NCBI GenBank assembly: GCA_019703815.1
Contig: AP023052.1
Coordinates: 1,054,001-1,118,000 of the forward strand
DNA: 64,000 nt
Origin: Thaumasiovibrio occultus
Lineage (GTDB): Bacteria > Pseudomonadota > Gammaproteobacteria > Enterobacterales > Vibrionaceae
Reading direction: 5' to 3'
The notes beneath the pieces are model-generated. The model had not been told where the DNA came from and did no database searches. It worked only from the letters and a program-made list of their open reading frames with translations. The translations under genes and the position numbers were made by a program. Below, piece by piece: positions 30,582 to 39,892 of the stretch (position 1 is its first letter; the number at the start of each line of letters is the position of its first letter).

Positions 30582-30613
30582 AAAAAAAACCTGCCGTTTG
30601 GCAGGTTTTTTTT
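30582..30613. terminator. Bidirectional terminator between cysS and ychE
   Basis: AAAACCTGCC and GGCAGGTTTT form a stem with a GTTT loop, with eight A and eight T on its flanks. Confidence 0.9.
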
Positions 30614-30674
30614 CGTCGGTCGTAAAGTGAGAGCGCGCAAGGTGTCTGTACCCACTTCGCGATAATGTTCTTCG

Positions 30675-31316
30675 TTATCCCGCGAGCCCTGGGAACAAGG
30701 CGCGCATGCCGGTAGCAATAAATTCAATCCCCAACGCTGCAAGGATCAAACCCATAATACGGGTGATCACGTTGATCCCAGTTTGCCCCAAGAATCGCAC
30801 GAGTAAAGGCGCACTGCGATAGAGCAACCAACAAGCAAAAACAAACAACGCCAAGGTAGCAATAAAGCCAAGGGTATTCATCGAACCCGGATAGCGCGAA
30901 CCGTACACGATGGTAGAGCTGATCGCACCAGGGCCCGCCATCAACGGCATTGCCAACGGTACCACGCCCACTTGCTCACGGCTGATCGACTCAGTCTCTT
31001 CTTGTTTGTTTTGCTTATCTTCACCCAATTTACCGCTCATCATCGAAAAGGCGATGCTCAGGAGCAAGATCCCGCCGCCGACGCGGAATGAATCTAGCGA
31101 AATACCAAACATGTCGAGTAGGAATTGGCCAGCCAGCAGCGAGACCGTCAAGATCACCAATACCGCGACGTTAGCCACATAGGCGGTACGGTTACGGTCC
31201 GCAGGCGACATGTGCGCAGTGAGCGAGACGAACACCGGCATAATACCGATGGGGTTCACAGCCGCGATCAAACCGACGAAGAACTGGACAAAAATAGCGA
31301 TTTCAAGGGACTGCAT
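30675..31316 (-). CDS. ychE: MarC family integral membrane protein (YchE)
   Basis: The 213-residue protein has six hydrophobic segments and the MarC-family signatures FFVGLIAAVNPIGIMPVF near 12-29 and PLAMPLMAGPGAISS near 115. The function of MarC/YchE proteins is not settled; they were once wrongly tied to multidrug resistance. Adjacency to adhE, in divergent orientation here, is also seen in E. coli, which supports the YchE assignment over other paralogues. Confidence 0.9.
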   Translation of the reverse strand: MQSLEIAIFVQFFVGLIAAVNPIGIMPVFVSLTAHMSPADRNRTAYVANVAVLVILTVSLLAGQFLLDMFGISLDSFRVGGGILLLSIAFSMMSGKLGEDKQNKQEETESISREQVGVVPLAMPLMAGPGAISSTIVYGSRYPGSMNTLGFIATLALFVFACWLLYRSAPLLVRFLGQTGINVITRIMGLILAALGIEFIATGMRALFPGLAG

Positions 31317-31847
31317 GGTGGTTGCTACCTACTAAGAGTGATGAGACTCGCATATTCTAGTGCAAGACTGAATATGCGCTAGTGAATTTTTTTGCCGCGA
31401 TCTTCTAGGAAATCTAATGTTGTCGTACGTGTCTCCGCCAGCCTAATGATAGCGGTGGTGCTGCTGTTTTTGATCAAATGACATCAGCGTGAAGTAAAAG
31501 CAGAGAAGCGGAAAAGTAACTGAGTAGAGCATTCTTGCAACGAATGATAAAAACTTGTTATTTTGCTGCTTAGTGCGCCTTAAATCGCATTAGAGTGGTG
31601 TATATAAATTTGTTGCGGCGGTGTTGGATTATTGGTCCTCGTTTTAAGGGGGCTAACTATCCCTACAACGGATAAAAAAATACTGTAATTTTTCTACATT
31701 TTTGCAGTGGGAAATGCTGAGTAAAACAAGGCTAAATAGCTGTAAAAACGCGAATATAAGTGCTTTATGCCGTTTTGACTAATAAGTAAGCAAGTGCAGA
31801 GGGTAACGAAAGATAGTCGTAATTTTTCTATCAAAAAATGACTGAAA
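31317..31847. other. Intergenic region upstream of adhE
   Basis: About 530 bases without a supported gene. It is AT-rich towards adhE. Short open frames here are not protein-like. Additional distal adhE regulatory sites are likely, as in enterics, but I cannot assign them. Confidence 0.5.
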
Positions 31848-31888
31848 GTGATCTGTATCAACATTTGTTTCGGCGAGCTGGTTATAAT
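31848..31888 (+). promoter_or_regulatory. Candidate FNR-activated promoter of adhE
   Basis: GTGATCTGTATCAA (31848-31861) matches the FNR consensus TTGAT-N4-ATCAA at 9 of 10 positions. A perfect TATAAT lies at 31883-31888 with no good -35. This places the box centre about 41 bases before the expected start near 31895, the geometry of class II FNR activation. It fits a fermentative gene induced without oxygen. Confidence 0.65.
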
Positions 31889-31901
31889 CAACTACGAAAA
31901 C

Positions 31902-31991
31902 ATTTTACTAAGATGATGTGCTACAGACTACAAAGTCGTTACAACTTGGCTTTATGTTCGATGTCTTATGGCCGTCTTAGTAAAATTTTTT
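31902..31991 (+). promoter_or_regulatory. Terminator-like leader structure of adhE
   Basis: ATTTTACTAAGA (31902-31913) and TCTTAGTAAAAT (31975-31986) form a perfect 12-bp inverted repeat that encloses 61 bases, and the right arm runs directly into six T. The left arm begins about 7 bases after the predicted transcript start. The AGGAG for adhE follows 12 bases later. The inner 61 bases can form GACT/AGTC and GGC/GCC pairings. This looks like an attenuator or a stability and processing element of the adhE mRNA. Confidence 0.6.
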
Positions 31992-32014
31992 CGAAATTAA
32001 GTTAGGAGTTAACT

Positions 32015-34702
32015 ATGCCTGTTACAAATGTGGCTGAATTGGATGCAATGATTGCTCGCGTGAAACAAGCGCAAAAAGAATTTGCAACATACTCTCAAGA
32101 GCAAGTTGACAAAATCTTCCGTGCCGCTTCTCTAGCAGCAAACAACGCACGTATTCCTCTTGCTCAACAAGCTGTTGCTGAGTCAGGAATGGGTATCGTG
32201 GAAGATAAAGTGATTAAAAACCACTTCGCTTCAGAATTCATCTACAACAAGTACAAGGACGAGAAAACCTGTGGTGTGCTAGACGAGAACGAAGAGTTCG
32301 GCACCATGACCATCGCAGAGCCAGTCGGCATCATCTGTGGTATCGTTCCTACTACTAACCCTACTTCAACCGCTATCTTCAAATCGCTAATCTCTCTGAA
32401 GACGCGTAACGCAATTATCTTCTCTCCGCACCCACGTGCTAAAAACTCAACCAACGACGCTGCTAAGCTAGTGCTAGACGCTGCTATCGCTGCGGGCGCA
32501 CCGAAAGACATCATCGGTTGGATCGACGAGCCATCTGTAGAGCTATCTAACGCACTAATGAAGCACGACGACATCAACCTGATCCTTGCAACGGGTGGTC
32601 CAGGCATGGTGAAAGCCGCTTACTCTTCTGGTAAGCCAGCTATCGGTGTTGGTGCGGGTAACGTACCTGTGGTTATCGATGAAACTGCAGACGTTAAGCG
32701 TGCTGTTGCATCTATCCTGATGTCTAAAACATTCGATAACGGTGTTGTGTGTGCGTCTGAGCAAGCAGCAATTGTTGTTGATGCAGTTTACGACGAAGTG
32801 AAAGAGCGTTTTGCTTCTCACAAAGCGTACGTATTGAACAAAGCGGAAGCCGATAAGGTACGTAAAGTACTGCTTATCGATGGCAACCTAAACGCGAAAA
32901 TCGTAGGCCAACCTGCAGCAGCAATCGCTGAAATGGCAGGCGTGAAAGTGCCAGTAGACACTAAAGTACTTGTAGGTGAAGGCCTAGGTAAAGTGTCTTA
33001 CGACGACGCATTTGCTCACGAGAAATTGTCTCCAACTCTAGGTCTGTTCCGCGCTGACGATTTCGAAGATGCGGTAGCACAAGCAGTGACTATGGTTGAA
33101 ATCGGCGGTATCGGTCACACCTCTGGTCTATACACTAACCAAGACGTAAACCAAGACCGTATTCGCTACTTCGGCGACAAGCTGAAAACTGCACGTATTC
33201 TTGTCAACATCCCAACCACGCACGGTGGTATCGGTGACCTGTACAACTTCAACGTTGCACCGTCTCTGACTCTGGGTTGTGGTTCATGGGGTGGTAACTC
33301 TATCTCTGAAAACGTAGGTCCTAAGCACCTTATCAACAAGAAAACTGTAGCGAAGCGAGCTGAAAATATGCTGTGGCACAAACTACCGAAATCTATCTAC
33401 TTCCGTCGTGGCAGCCTGCCAATCGCATTGGGCGACCTAGAAGGTAAGAAACGCGCATTCCTAGTTACTGACCGTTTCCTATTCAACAACGGTTATGCAG
33501 ATGACGTAGTTCGTCTACTGAAAGCACAAGGTATCGAAGTACAAACTTTCTTCGACGTAGAAGCGGATCCAACGCTATCTGTGGTTGAGAAAGGTGCTGA
33601 AGCGATGAAGAGCTTCCAACCTGACGTTATCCTTGCTCTAGGTGGTGGTTCACCAATGGATGCAGCGAAAATCATGTGGGTAATGTACGAGCACCCAGAA
33701 ACGCACTTCGAAGAACTAGCGATGCGTTTCATGGATATCCGTAAGCGTATCTACAAGTTCCCTAAAATGGGTCAAAAAGCTGAGTTGGTTTGTATCACTA
33801 CCACTTCAGGTACGGGTTCAGAAGTTACGCCGTTTGCGGTTGTTACCGACGACAAGACTGGCGCTAAATACCCACTAGCGGACTACGAATTGACGCCTCA
33901 AATGGCAATCGTAGATGCGAACCTAGTAATGAACATGCCTAAGTCTCTGACTGCGTTCGGTGGTTACGATGCAGTAACGCACGCACTAGAAGCTTACGTA
34001 TCTGTTCTTGCGAACGAGTACTCAGATGGTCAAGCTCTTCAAGCGCTTAAGATGCTTAAAGAATACCTACCATCAAGCTACGCGAACGGTGCGAACGACC
34101 CAATCGCTCGTGAGAAAGTGCACAACGCAGCAACTATCGCGGGTATCGCGTTTGCGAACGCCTTCCTAGGTGTATGTCACTCAATGGCGCACAAACTGGG
34201 TGCAGAGTTCCACATTCCACACGGTTTGGCGAACGCACTGCTTATCTCTAACGTTGTACGTTACAACGCGAACGATAACCCAACTAAGCAAACTGCATTC
34301 TCTCAATACGACCGTCCACAAGCACGTCGTCGTTACGCAGAAGTTGCAGAGCACTTAGGTCTAACTCAACCAGGCGACCGTACTGCTCAGAAGATCGAGC
34401 GTCTACTAGCATGGTTGGATGAACTGAAGACTAACCTAGACATTCCTAAGTCTATCCAGTCTGCAGGCGTACCAGAAGCTGACTTCCTAGCGAAAGTGGA
34501 TGAGCTATCTGTAGAAGCGTTCGATGACCAATGTACTGGTGCGAACCCACGCTACCCACTGATCTCTGAGCTGAAAGACGTTCTATTGGCTTCTTACTAC
34601 GGTAAAGCATTCGTTGAAGGTGAAACTTACGAAGGCACTTCTGTAATCAAGAAGAGCGAAGATCAAGCAGCGAAACCTGCAGCGAAAAAAGCGAAAGCAT
34701 AA
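32015..34702 (+). CDS. adhE: Bifunctional aldehyde-alcohol dehydrogenase AdhE
   Basis: AdhE reduces acetyl-CoA to acetaldehyde and then ethanol, consuming two NADH in mixed-acid fermentation; it forms spirosomes. The 895-residue protein has the N-terminal CoA-acylating aldehyde dehydrogenase domain (about 1-440) with the catalytic cysteine in DNGVVCASEQ near 246. The C-terminal iron-dependent alcohol dehydrogenase domain has the cofactor motif LALGGGSPMDAAK near 545 and the iron ligands around FANAFLGVCHSMAHKLGAEFHIPHG. The C-terminus is extended with an Ala/Lys-rich tail. Codon use is strongly biased, unlike its neighbours, which indicates high expression. Confidence 0.98.
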   Translation: MPVTNVAELDAMIARVKQAQKEFATYSQEQVDKIFRAASLAANNARIPLAQQAVAESGMGIVEDKVIKNHFASEFIYNKYKDEKTCGVLDENEEFGTMTIAEPVGIICGIVPTTNPTSTAIFKSLISLKTRNAIIFSPHPRAKNSTNDAAKLVLDAAIAAGAPKDIIGWIDEPSVELSNALMKHDDINLILATGGPGMVKAAYSSGKPAIGVGAGNVPVVIDETADVKRAVASILMSKTFDNGVVCASEQAAIVVDAVYDEVKERFASHKAYVLNKAEADKVRKVLLIDGNLNAKIVGQPAAAIAEMAGVKVPVDTKVLVGEGLGKVSYDDAFAHEKLSPTLGLFRADDFEDAVAQAVTMVEIGGIGHTSGLYTNQDVNQDRIRYFGDKLKTARILVNIPTTHGGIGDLYNFNVAPSLTLGCGSWGGNSISENVGPKHLINKKTVAKRAENMLWHKLPKSIYFRRGSLPIALGDLEGKKRAFLVTDRFLFNNGYADDVVRLLKAQGIEVQTFFDVEADPTLSVVEKGAEAMKSFQPDVILALGGGSPMDAAKIMWVMYEHPETHFEELAMRFMDIRKRIYKFPKMGQKAELVCITTTSGTGSEVTPFAVVTDDKTGAKYPLADYELTPQMAIVDANLVMNMPKSLTAFGGYDAVTHALEAYVSVLANEYSDGQALQALKMLKEYLPSSYANGANDPIAREKVHNAATIAGIAFANAFLGVCHSMAHKLGAEFHIPHGLANALLISNVVRYNANDNPTKQTAFSQYDRPQARRRYAEVAEHLGLTQPGDRTAQKIERLLAWLDELKTNLDIPKSIQSAGVPEADFLAKVDELSVEAFDDQCTGANPRYPLISELKDVLLASYYGKAFVEGETYEGTSVIKKSEDQAAKPAAKKAKA

Positions 34703-34730
34703 GCTTTAAATTGCTAGCGCTACATTTTTG

Positions 34731-34757
34731 ACCCGCCCATTGGCGGGTCTTTTTTTA
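34731..34757 (+). terminator. Terminator of adhE
   Basis: ACCCGCC and GGCGGGT form a stem with a CATT loop followed by an uninterrupted T-run. Confidence 0.9.
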
Positions 34758-34992
34758 TCTGCGCTTTCTGATTGCCCCTGTTGGGCGAATGCTGAGTTGC
34801 AGTACCACACGAAACGTCCCACTTGCCCAGTAAGACGTAACCCTGTATTTGCGGCAGGCGTCCCTCGCTTTCTCGCAAGCTCTCAAAATTTGCACACATT
34901 ACTTGCATGAAAATCCATACAAGAGGATAACATCTTCTCTACTTAGTCGAAGTTTGATGCCAAACCCAAGATCTAACAGGAGGAGTTCTCTG

Positions 34993-35919
34993 ATGCACTC
35001 ACTGCTACGAAAAGGATTGATCACCTTATCTTTCGCCCTTTCTCTACCCGTATTCGCTACCAATTACACCATAGGCACCGGCAGCCAAAGCGGGACTTAT
35101 TACCCGCTGGGGGGCTTGCTGGCCAAAATTTGGAGCGAGAATATCGACGATTTTACGATGCGCGCTGAAGTCACGGCGGCGTCGGTGGAAAATGTGATTA
35201 AGGTGTCGACGCAAGATCAGCTTGCCGGTATTGCTATGGGTAATGTGGTACTCCAAGCTCATCAAGGGACTGCGCCGTTTCCGCGCGAAATGGATGTGTC
35301 GGTGCTGTTCGCGCTGTATCCCAATGTGGTGCAGTTTATTGTGCCGGCGGATTCAGATATCCAGTCAATTTCCGATCTTGCCGGAAAGCGCGTCTCTTTG
35401 GGCGCACCGGGATCGGGTACCCGTGTCAGTGCGATTAACATCCTTAACACGCTGGGCATAGAAGAGAGCGATGTGAAAGGGCAAGCACTGAACTACACCG
35501 CGACAACTCAAGCGCTGGCGAATGGTCAAATTGATGCAGGGGTGATCGTTGGTAGTTTGGGTGTCGGGGCGATCACCGAGTTAGCACTGACCCGTGATAT
35601 CCGCATTTTGTCGTTCAGCGATGAAGAAATTGCGCAGATCGTCGCGGCGAATCCGTCTTATGCCGGACTGCCTGTTGAGGCCGATAGCTATCGCAATGTC
35701 CCTGCGTTTACTGCGCCTGCGGTATGGAATGTGCTGGTGGTGAAATCGGACATGGATGACGAGCTGGCTTACGAGATGACCAAAACTGCGTTTGAGAACA
35801 TCGAAGAGATCCGCCAAGCAATTGGGGTAACCCGCTTTACCACGATTGAGAACATGAACCGACTCGATGGTATTTCGTTGCATCCCGGCTCACAGCGTTT
35901 TATGAATGAAAACCTGTAA
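34993..35919 (+). CDS. TAXI-family TRAP transporter substrate-binding protein
   Basis: The 308-residue periplasmic protein begins with a signal peptide (MHSLLRKGLITLSFALSLPVFA) and shows the TAXI-family start YTIGTGSQSGTYYPLGGLLAKIW. It delivers a substrate to the membrane subunit encoded downstream; TAXI systems are associated with glutamate and other carboxylates, but the ligand cannot be predicted here. I chose ATG 34993 because AGGAGG lies about 9 bases upstream; the frame is open 48 codons further but without a signal peptide. The permease gene starts 24 bases after the stop. Confidence 0.92.
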   Translation: MHSLLRKGLITLSFALSLPVFATNYTIGTGSQSGTYYPLGGLLAKIWSENIDDFTMRAEVTAASVENVIKVSTQDQLAGIAMGNVVLQAHQGTAPFPREMDVSVLFALYPNVVQFIVPADSDIQSISDLAGKRVSLGAPGSGTRVSAINILNTLGIEESDVKGQALNYTATTQALANGQIDAGVIVGSLGVGAITELALTRDIRILSFSDEEIAQIVAANPSYAGLPVEADSYRNVPAFTAPAVWNVLVVKSDMDDELAYEMTKTAFENIEEIRQAIGVTRFTTIENMNRLDGISLHPGSQRFMNENL

Positions 35920-35943
35920 GCATAGGAAATGAAGGAGTCAGCC

Positions 35944-37827
35944 ATGTCATCACGTATCGCTGATAGTCTAGTAAAAATAGCCGCTGGTGCGGCTATTGCT
36001 TTATCTGTGTTTCAGGTCTGGCAGGGCGTGACCGCCGATCTGTCAGCGCCGGTTTTTCGCCCGGTACATTTGGGCTGGGTGCTGGCGCTGGTGTTTCTCA
36101 CTAAGCCGATGCTAAAACCCTCGGATTCTGCGATTTACACGTTATCGCGCGGTATTGACGTGGTATTAGTGATCGCCGTGGTGTGGGCGAGCCAGCACAT
36201 TGTCCAATTCGATTACGACGACATTAGCTTTTTGCTCGATGGCTTGACCCGTGCCGACCTCTGCGCCGGTGTGATCCTTGGCGTATTGCTGCTGGAAGCG
36301 ACGCGCCGAGTGGTCGGCTGGGTAATGGTGCTGATCGCCGCGCTGTTTATCGCTTATGCGATGTTTGGTGATTTCCTGCCAGCGCAGGTGGCAAGTAAAG
36401 GGTTTGCGTTGGATGAAATCATTCGCTTTCATATCTATTCCACCAATGGGATCTTCGGCGCACCGTTAGCGATTGCCGCAGGTGTAGTGTTTGTGTTCGT
36501 GCTGTTTGGCGCGTTTTTACAAGTGACTGGCGCGGGGCAGTTCTTTATCGATATGGCTTTTGCCGTGGCGGGCAAATATCGTGGTGGTCCAGCCAAAGCC
36601 AGTGTCGTGGCATCGGCAGCATTAGGGTCAATTTCTGGTTCTGCGATTGCCAATACCGTCACCACCGGGGCGTTAACCATCCCGATGATGAAAAAGCTTG
36701 GCTATAAACCCGAGCAAGCCGCCGGGATCGAAGCCGCAGCATCGACAGGCGGGCAAATTATGCCGCCGGTGATGGGGGCGGGGGCGTTTGTGATGGCGCA
36801 ATTTACCGGCATTCCCTACAGCGACATTTTGTTGGTCTCAATTGCTCCGGCGATCCTCTATTTCGTTTGTACCCTGCTTTATGTTCATCTGATGGCGTGT
36901 AAGTTAGGGCTGCAAGGCATGGCTATCGTTACGGCGTTGCGCGAAGTCTTCAAGCAAGGTTGGCACTTCGTGGTGCCTTTGGTGTTGATCACCAGTTTAC
37001 TGTTGTTGAGCTATTCGCCAGTGTTGGTCGGAATCGCGGGTTGCGCGGCGATTCTTATTGCCGCCATGTGTCGCTCCCATAGCCGGATCTCGTTTGCGCT
37101 GTTGCTTGCGGGGATGAAAGAAGGGGCGCTGCTCGCACTGCCTATTTCGGTTGCCTGTGCGACGGCGGGGATCGTGGTTGGGGTGGTGGGACAAACCGGC
37201 ATCGGGCTGCAGTTTACCCAGTTTTTGATGGCGTTATCCGGTGGCTATCTGTGGTCAGCAATGGCATTAATTGCGGTTGCAGCGGTGATTTTGGGAATGG
37301 GACTGCCCGTCACGGCAGCGTACATTGTGCTGTCGATTATGGCGGTGCCGTCGTTAACGGAATTGGGACTATCGGTATTAGCCGCGCACATGATTGTGTT
37401 TTGGTTGTCGCAAACCTCCAACGTCACACCGCCTATCGCACTAGCGGCATTTGCCGGCGCGGGTATCGCAGGGGCGTCGCCAATGCGCTCGGCAGTACAA
37501 GCGTTTAAGTTGGCGCAGGGCTTTTTTATTATCCCATTGATGATGGCGTTCTCTGGGTTGATATACCAGTCTGGAGCAGCTGTGTCATTTATTTGGGGCG
37601 TGGTGGTGACAAGCTGTGTGGTGGTGGCGTTTGCAGGCGCTATTGAAGGGCGTTTGTTTGAACCGCTATACCGCTACGAGCGGATACTGTTGGCAGCGGC
37701 GGCGATACCGCTGGTCTTTGCCACACTCTCTCTGCAACTGGCAGCGTTGGCAATACTGTTATTGGTTACAGCGATGAACTACCGACGTTACCGCACAACT
37801 GCGGCCGAGGTGGTGAACCAGCACTGA
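35944..37827 (+). CDS. TRAP transporter fused 4TM/12TM permease
   Basis: The 627-residue protein is the fused DctQ-DctM type membrane component of TAXI TRAP systems, with about 16-18 hydrophobic segments. Family motifs are ASAALGSISGSAIANTVTTG near 220, AAASTGGQIMPPVMGAGAFVMA near 262 and GMGLPVTAAYIV near 450. Transport is sodium-driven, which suits a marine or halophilic host. The start ATG at 35944 has AAGGAG 7 bases upstream. It is paired with the substrate-binding gene and followed by a terminator. Confidence 0.93.
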   Translation: MSSRIADSLVKIAAGAAIALSVFQVWQGVTADLSAPVFRPVHLGWVLALVFLTKPMLKPSDSAIYTLSRGIDVVLVIAVVWASQHIVQFDYDDISFLLDGLTRADLCAGVILGVLLLEATRRVVGWVMVLIAALFIAYAMFGDFLPAQVASKGFALDEIIRFHIYSTNGIFGAPLAIAAGVVFVFVLFGAFLQVTGAGQFFIDMAFAVAGKYRGGPAKASVVASAALGSISGSAIANTVTTGALTIPMMKKLGYKPEQAAGIEAAASTGGQIMPPVMGAGAFVMAQFTGIPYSDILLVSIAPAILYFVCTLLYVHLMACKLGLQGMAIVTALREVFKQGWHFVVPLVLITSLLLLSYSPVLVGIAGCAAILIAAMCRSHSRISFALLLAGMKEGALLALPISVACATAGIVVGVVGQTGIGLQFTQFLMALSGGYLWSAMALIAVAAVILGMGLPVTAAYIVLSIMAVPSLTELGLSVLAAHMIVFWLSQTSNVTPPIALAAFAGAGIAGASPMRSAVQAFKLAQGFFIIPLMMAFSGLIYQSGAAVSFIWGVVVTSCVVVAFAGAIEGRLFEPLYRYERILLAAAAIPLVFATLSLQLAALAILLLVTAMNYRRYRTTAAEVVNQH

Positions 37828-37829
37828 CC

Positions 37830-37866
37830 GAAAAAAAGAAGCACCTCAGGGTGCTTCTCTATCTTT
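37830..37866. terminator. Terminator between the TRAP permease and a convergent hydrolase gene
   Basis: AGAAGCACC and GGTGCTTCT form a 9-bp stem with a TCAG loop, an A-run on the left and a T-rich tail on the right. Confidence 0.8.
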
Positions 37867-37929
37867 TAGTATCATCGTTTGCGCTAACGAACTTTGCGCG
37901 TTGTCGGCTACTTTCGTGTGACTTGCTAC

Positions 37930-38709
37930 TTACGCGTTATTGTCTAATTGAAGCGAAAGAAAGTGCTGAACCGCAGCTCCTGTGATGAACGGCACTTCAC
38001 GCTGCGCTTCATGTTCAGCAAACGGAATATTCATAAAGTGCGCATTCGGGATCTGCTGAATTAGCGCCACCGCTTCTTCCAACGAGAACAGATAATCGTG
38101 CTCACCACGCATGATCAAGATTGGGCATGAAATCTCAGTTACAAGCGTGTTGGGATAGCCAGAAGCGGAGTTATCCAGCCACAAGGTTTTGACTGCAGCT
38201 ACCAGTTGGTCGAAATCGGCTGCCGGATTGGTGTTGTTGTAGTGCTCAACCGTTTGAGGGAATTGCGCGCGCCAAAAATCAGCGGTTAACCCTTCTAACA
38301 TTTCACGCGATGGATCGTTATCGTCCAAGCGCCATTGTGCGCCAAGCGTTACAACGGCGGTGACACGCTCGGGGTGCTTTGCTGCAAGGCGATAGGCCGT
38401 AATCCCGCCATCGCTAAAGCCCAAGAGTGCAAAAGTGTTGATCCCCAAATGCGTTAACAAGGCTTCGATATCTTGCTCATAGCGCTGATAGCTAAGAGGT
38501 TGAGTGCCAAGCGTGGATTGGCCGTGACCACGCAGATCAAGCTGGATCACGCGATAATGCGCAGGAATATAGGGCAGGAGCGACGACATATCATCGATAG
38601 AGCCTAGACCGCCGTGAAGTAACAGCAGTGGATGCGCGTCGGTGTTGCCTGAATCGGTAAAGTGCAGAACAGCGTCGTCAACGCTGAAAAATTGAGAGTG
38701 AGGGATCAT
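37930..38709 (-). CDS. Alpha/beta hydrolase
   Basis: The 259-residue protein shows LLLLHGGLGSIDDM (oxyanion region), LDLRGHGQS, the nucleophile elbow GFSDGG near 100 and a C-terminal histidine in IPFAEHEAQRE. The elbow GFSDGG is typical of a subgroup of small cytoplasmic hydrolases; the substrate is unknown. The start at MIPHSQF is a choice by homology of the core: the frame extends 28 codons upstream but neither start has a strong ribosome binding site. Confidence 0.85.
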   Translation of the reverse strand: MIPHSQFFSVDDAVLHFTDSGNTDAHPLLLLHGGLGSIDDMSSLLPYIPAHYRVIQLDLRGHGQSTLGTQPLSYQRYEQDIEALLTHLGINTFALLGFSDGGITAYRLAAKHPERVTAVVTLGAQWRLDDNDPSREMLEGLTADFWRAQFPQTVEHYNNTNPAADFDQLVAAVKTLWLDNSASGYPNTLVTEISCPILIMRGEHDYLFSLEEAVALIQQIPNAHFMNIPFAEHEAQREVPFITGAAVQHFLSLQLDNNA

Positions 38710-38854
38710 GGTTAGACTCGTAAAGAACATAATGTGGCGAGGATTATGACAAAACAAATATGAAACTAGTAACTCAGAGAGTGGGATGTACATGCAGCTT
38801 CACGAATTACAATATTCCCTTATTATGTAAAGGGTTTCTTCTTGACATGCACGG

Positions 38855-38886
38855 CGGCTTTCTACTTAAGCGCAAGCAGAAAGCCG
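38855..38886 (-). terminator. Hairpin downstream of the peroxiredoxin-like gene
   Basis: CGGCTTTCT and AGAAAGCCG form a 9-bp stem, extended by wobble pairs. No T-run follows on the minus strand, so termination is uncertain. Confidence 0.35.
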
Positions 38887-38912
38887 ATGGGAAAAAGAGT
38901 ATCCTGCACGAT

Positions 38913-39452
38913 CTAGTAATCCAGGGTGCCGCGAATGGGGTAGTGATTGTTCGGATCGCGGATCCAAGCAAGGCCACGCGTCAGTGCGCCAAGCTCTGGG
39001 CGAATAAACGGATTGTTGGCGAGATCGACGACATGCAGCGCACCGTGTTCATTAACAATAAACAGAGCAGGCTCGGCAAAGTGGTGGTCGGTTTCTTGCT
39101 CCGAGCGCGGAATAGAAATATAGATGCCCAAGGTTTTCATCTGCGCCTCAGTTAGCCCATAGGCAATAGGGTACGAGACCGTCAGTTGCTCAAGGTGGGC
39201 TTCGAGTTGGGCTTGGGAGTCAGCCGATACCGCTAAGATATCTATATCCGAATCAGTAAAGGCCTGCCGGTAGGTTTCGATCTCATTGAGAAATTTGGTA
39301 CACAAGGGGCAGTGCTTGCCTCGATAAACAAATATCGCTTGCCAACTCATACCGTGTTGAGGCTTTCCGAGCGTAAGTGTGGTGCCTTCCAAGCTTTGGA
39401 CGGTCATCGTTGGAAAGGTGTCGCCCGCTTTTAACTTGGCTGAAGTTGCCAT
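38913..39452 (-). CDS. Peroxiredoxin-like (AhpC/TSA family) protein
   Basis: The 179-residue thioredoxin-fold protein has the active-site motif YRGKHCPLCTKFL near 45-57, with a CxxC in place of the single peroxidatic cysteine environment of classic AhpC. It also has a LAVSADSQ strand and the FIVNEHG core. It is probably a thiol peroxidase or disulfide reductase in the cytoplasm, since there is no signal peptide. The start MATSAKL is fixed by AAGGAG 7 bases upstream. Monocistronic. Confidence 0.85.
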   Translation of the reverse strand: MATSAKLKAGDTFPTMTVQSLEGTTLTLGKPQHGMSWQAIFVYRGKHCPLCTKFLNEIETYRQAFTDSDIDILAVSADSQAQLEAHLEQLTVSYPIAYGLTEAQMKTLGIYISIPRSEQETDHHFAEPALFIVNEHGALHVVDLANNPFIRPELGALTRGLAWIRDPNNHYPIRGTLDY

Positions 39453-39654
39453 TTTGCTCTCCTTCGTTGTGCCGCTAAGTGGTTTCACTAGTGTGGTTGG
39501 CAATACCTGAACTCTCAAGCTGATGGCGTTGCGTCGAGCCAGTGAAGACTTACCGCTGTCAGCGTTTATACCATCAAAGATGAAAAAGCTTTGTCGTACC
39601 GAGTAAAATTACTACGCCAGTTTTGCCTAGTTATCACGGCTAAGTTGATCAACA

Positions 39655-39795
39655 ATGGCGTCGTTGGGGAGTAGTCATCTCATATCCAAGTATCGTCAAT
39701 CCGAAGCTTGCTTCCGGTACTTGGGGATGGTTTAGCACGCTAAGCCATTCTGACGAGACCAATGCCATTTATTAATGTGCGAAAGGTCTCGACTT
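39655..39795 (+). promoter_or_regulatory. Mn2+ riboswitch (yybP-ykoY family)
   Basis: The two conserved blocks of this family are present: GGGGAGTAG at 39667-39675 and TGACGAGACCAATGCC at 39751-39766. The P1 helix TTGG/CCAA with GGC/GCC joins them. Between them are a CCAAGTA/TACTTGG arm and a TTAGC/GCTAA hairpin. CGAGACC (39754-39760) can instead pair with GGTCTCG (39785-39791), which breaks P1 and is the likely switch. In E. coli the same element, called PRE, controls alx in response to manganese and pH, and the downstream gene here is its homologue. Confidence 0.88.
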
Positions 39796-39892
39796 GGATT
39801 GACTGCGTTCTCTGCCGCCTATCGGTGGTGCTCGCCTGTTTCTCCTGCACGTCCTGTGCAAGTCAGCCTTTCCGTATACCTGAGGATAGGTA

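Noticed and set aside
31466-31482. TTGATCAAATGACATCA as a second FNR box upstream of adhE
   Set aside because: The half-sites are 8 bases apart where 4 are required.
38760-39155. 131-codon plus-strand frame opposite the peroxiredoxin-like gene
   Set aside because: It is a shadow of a clearly recognisable gene on the minus strand.
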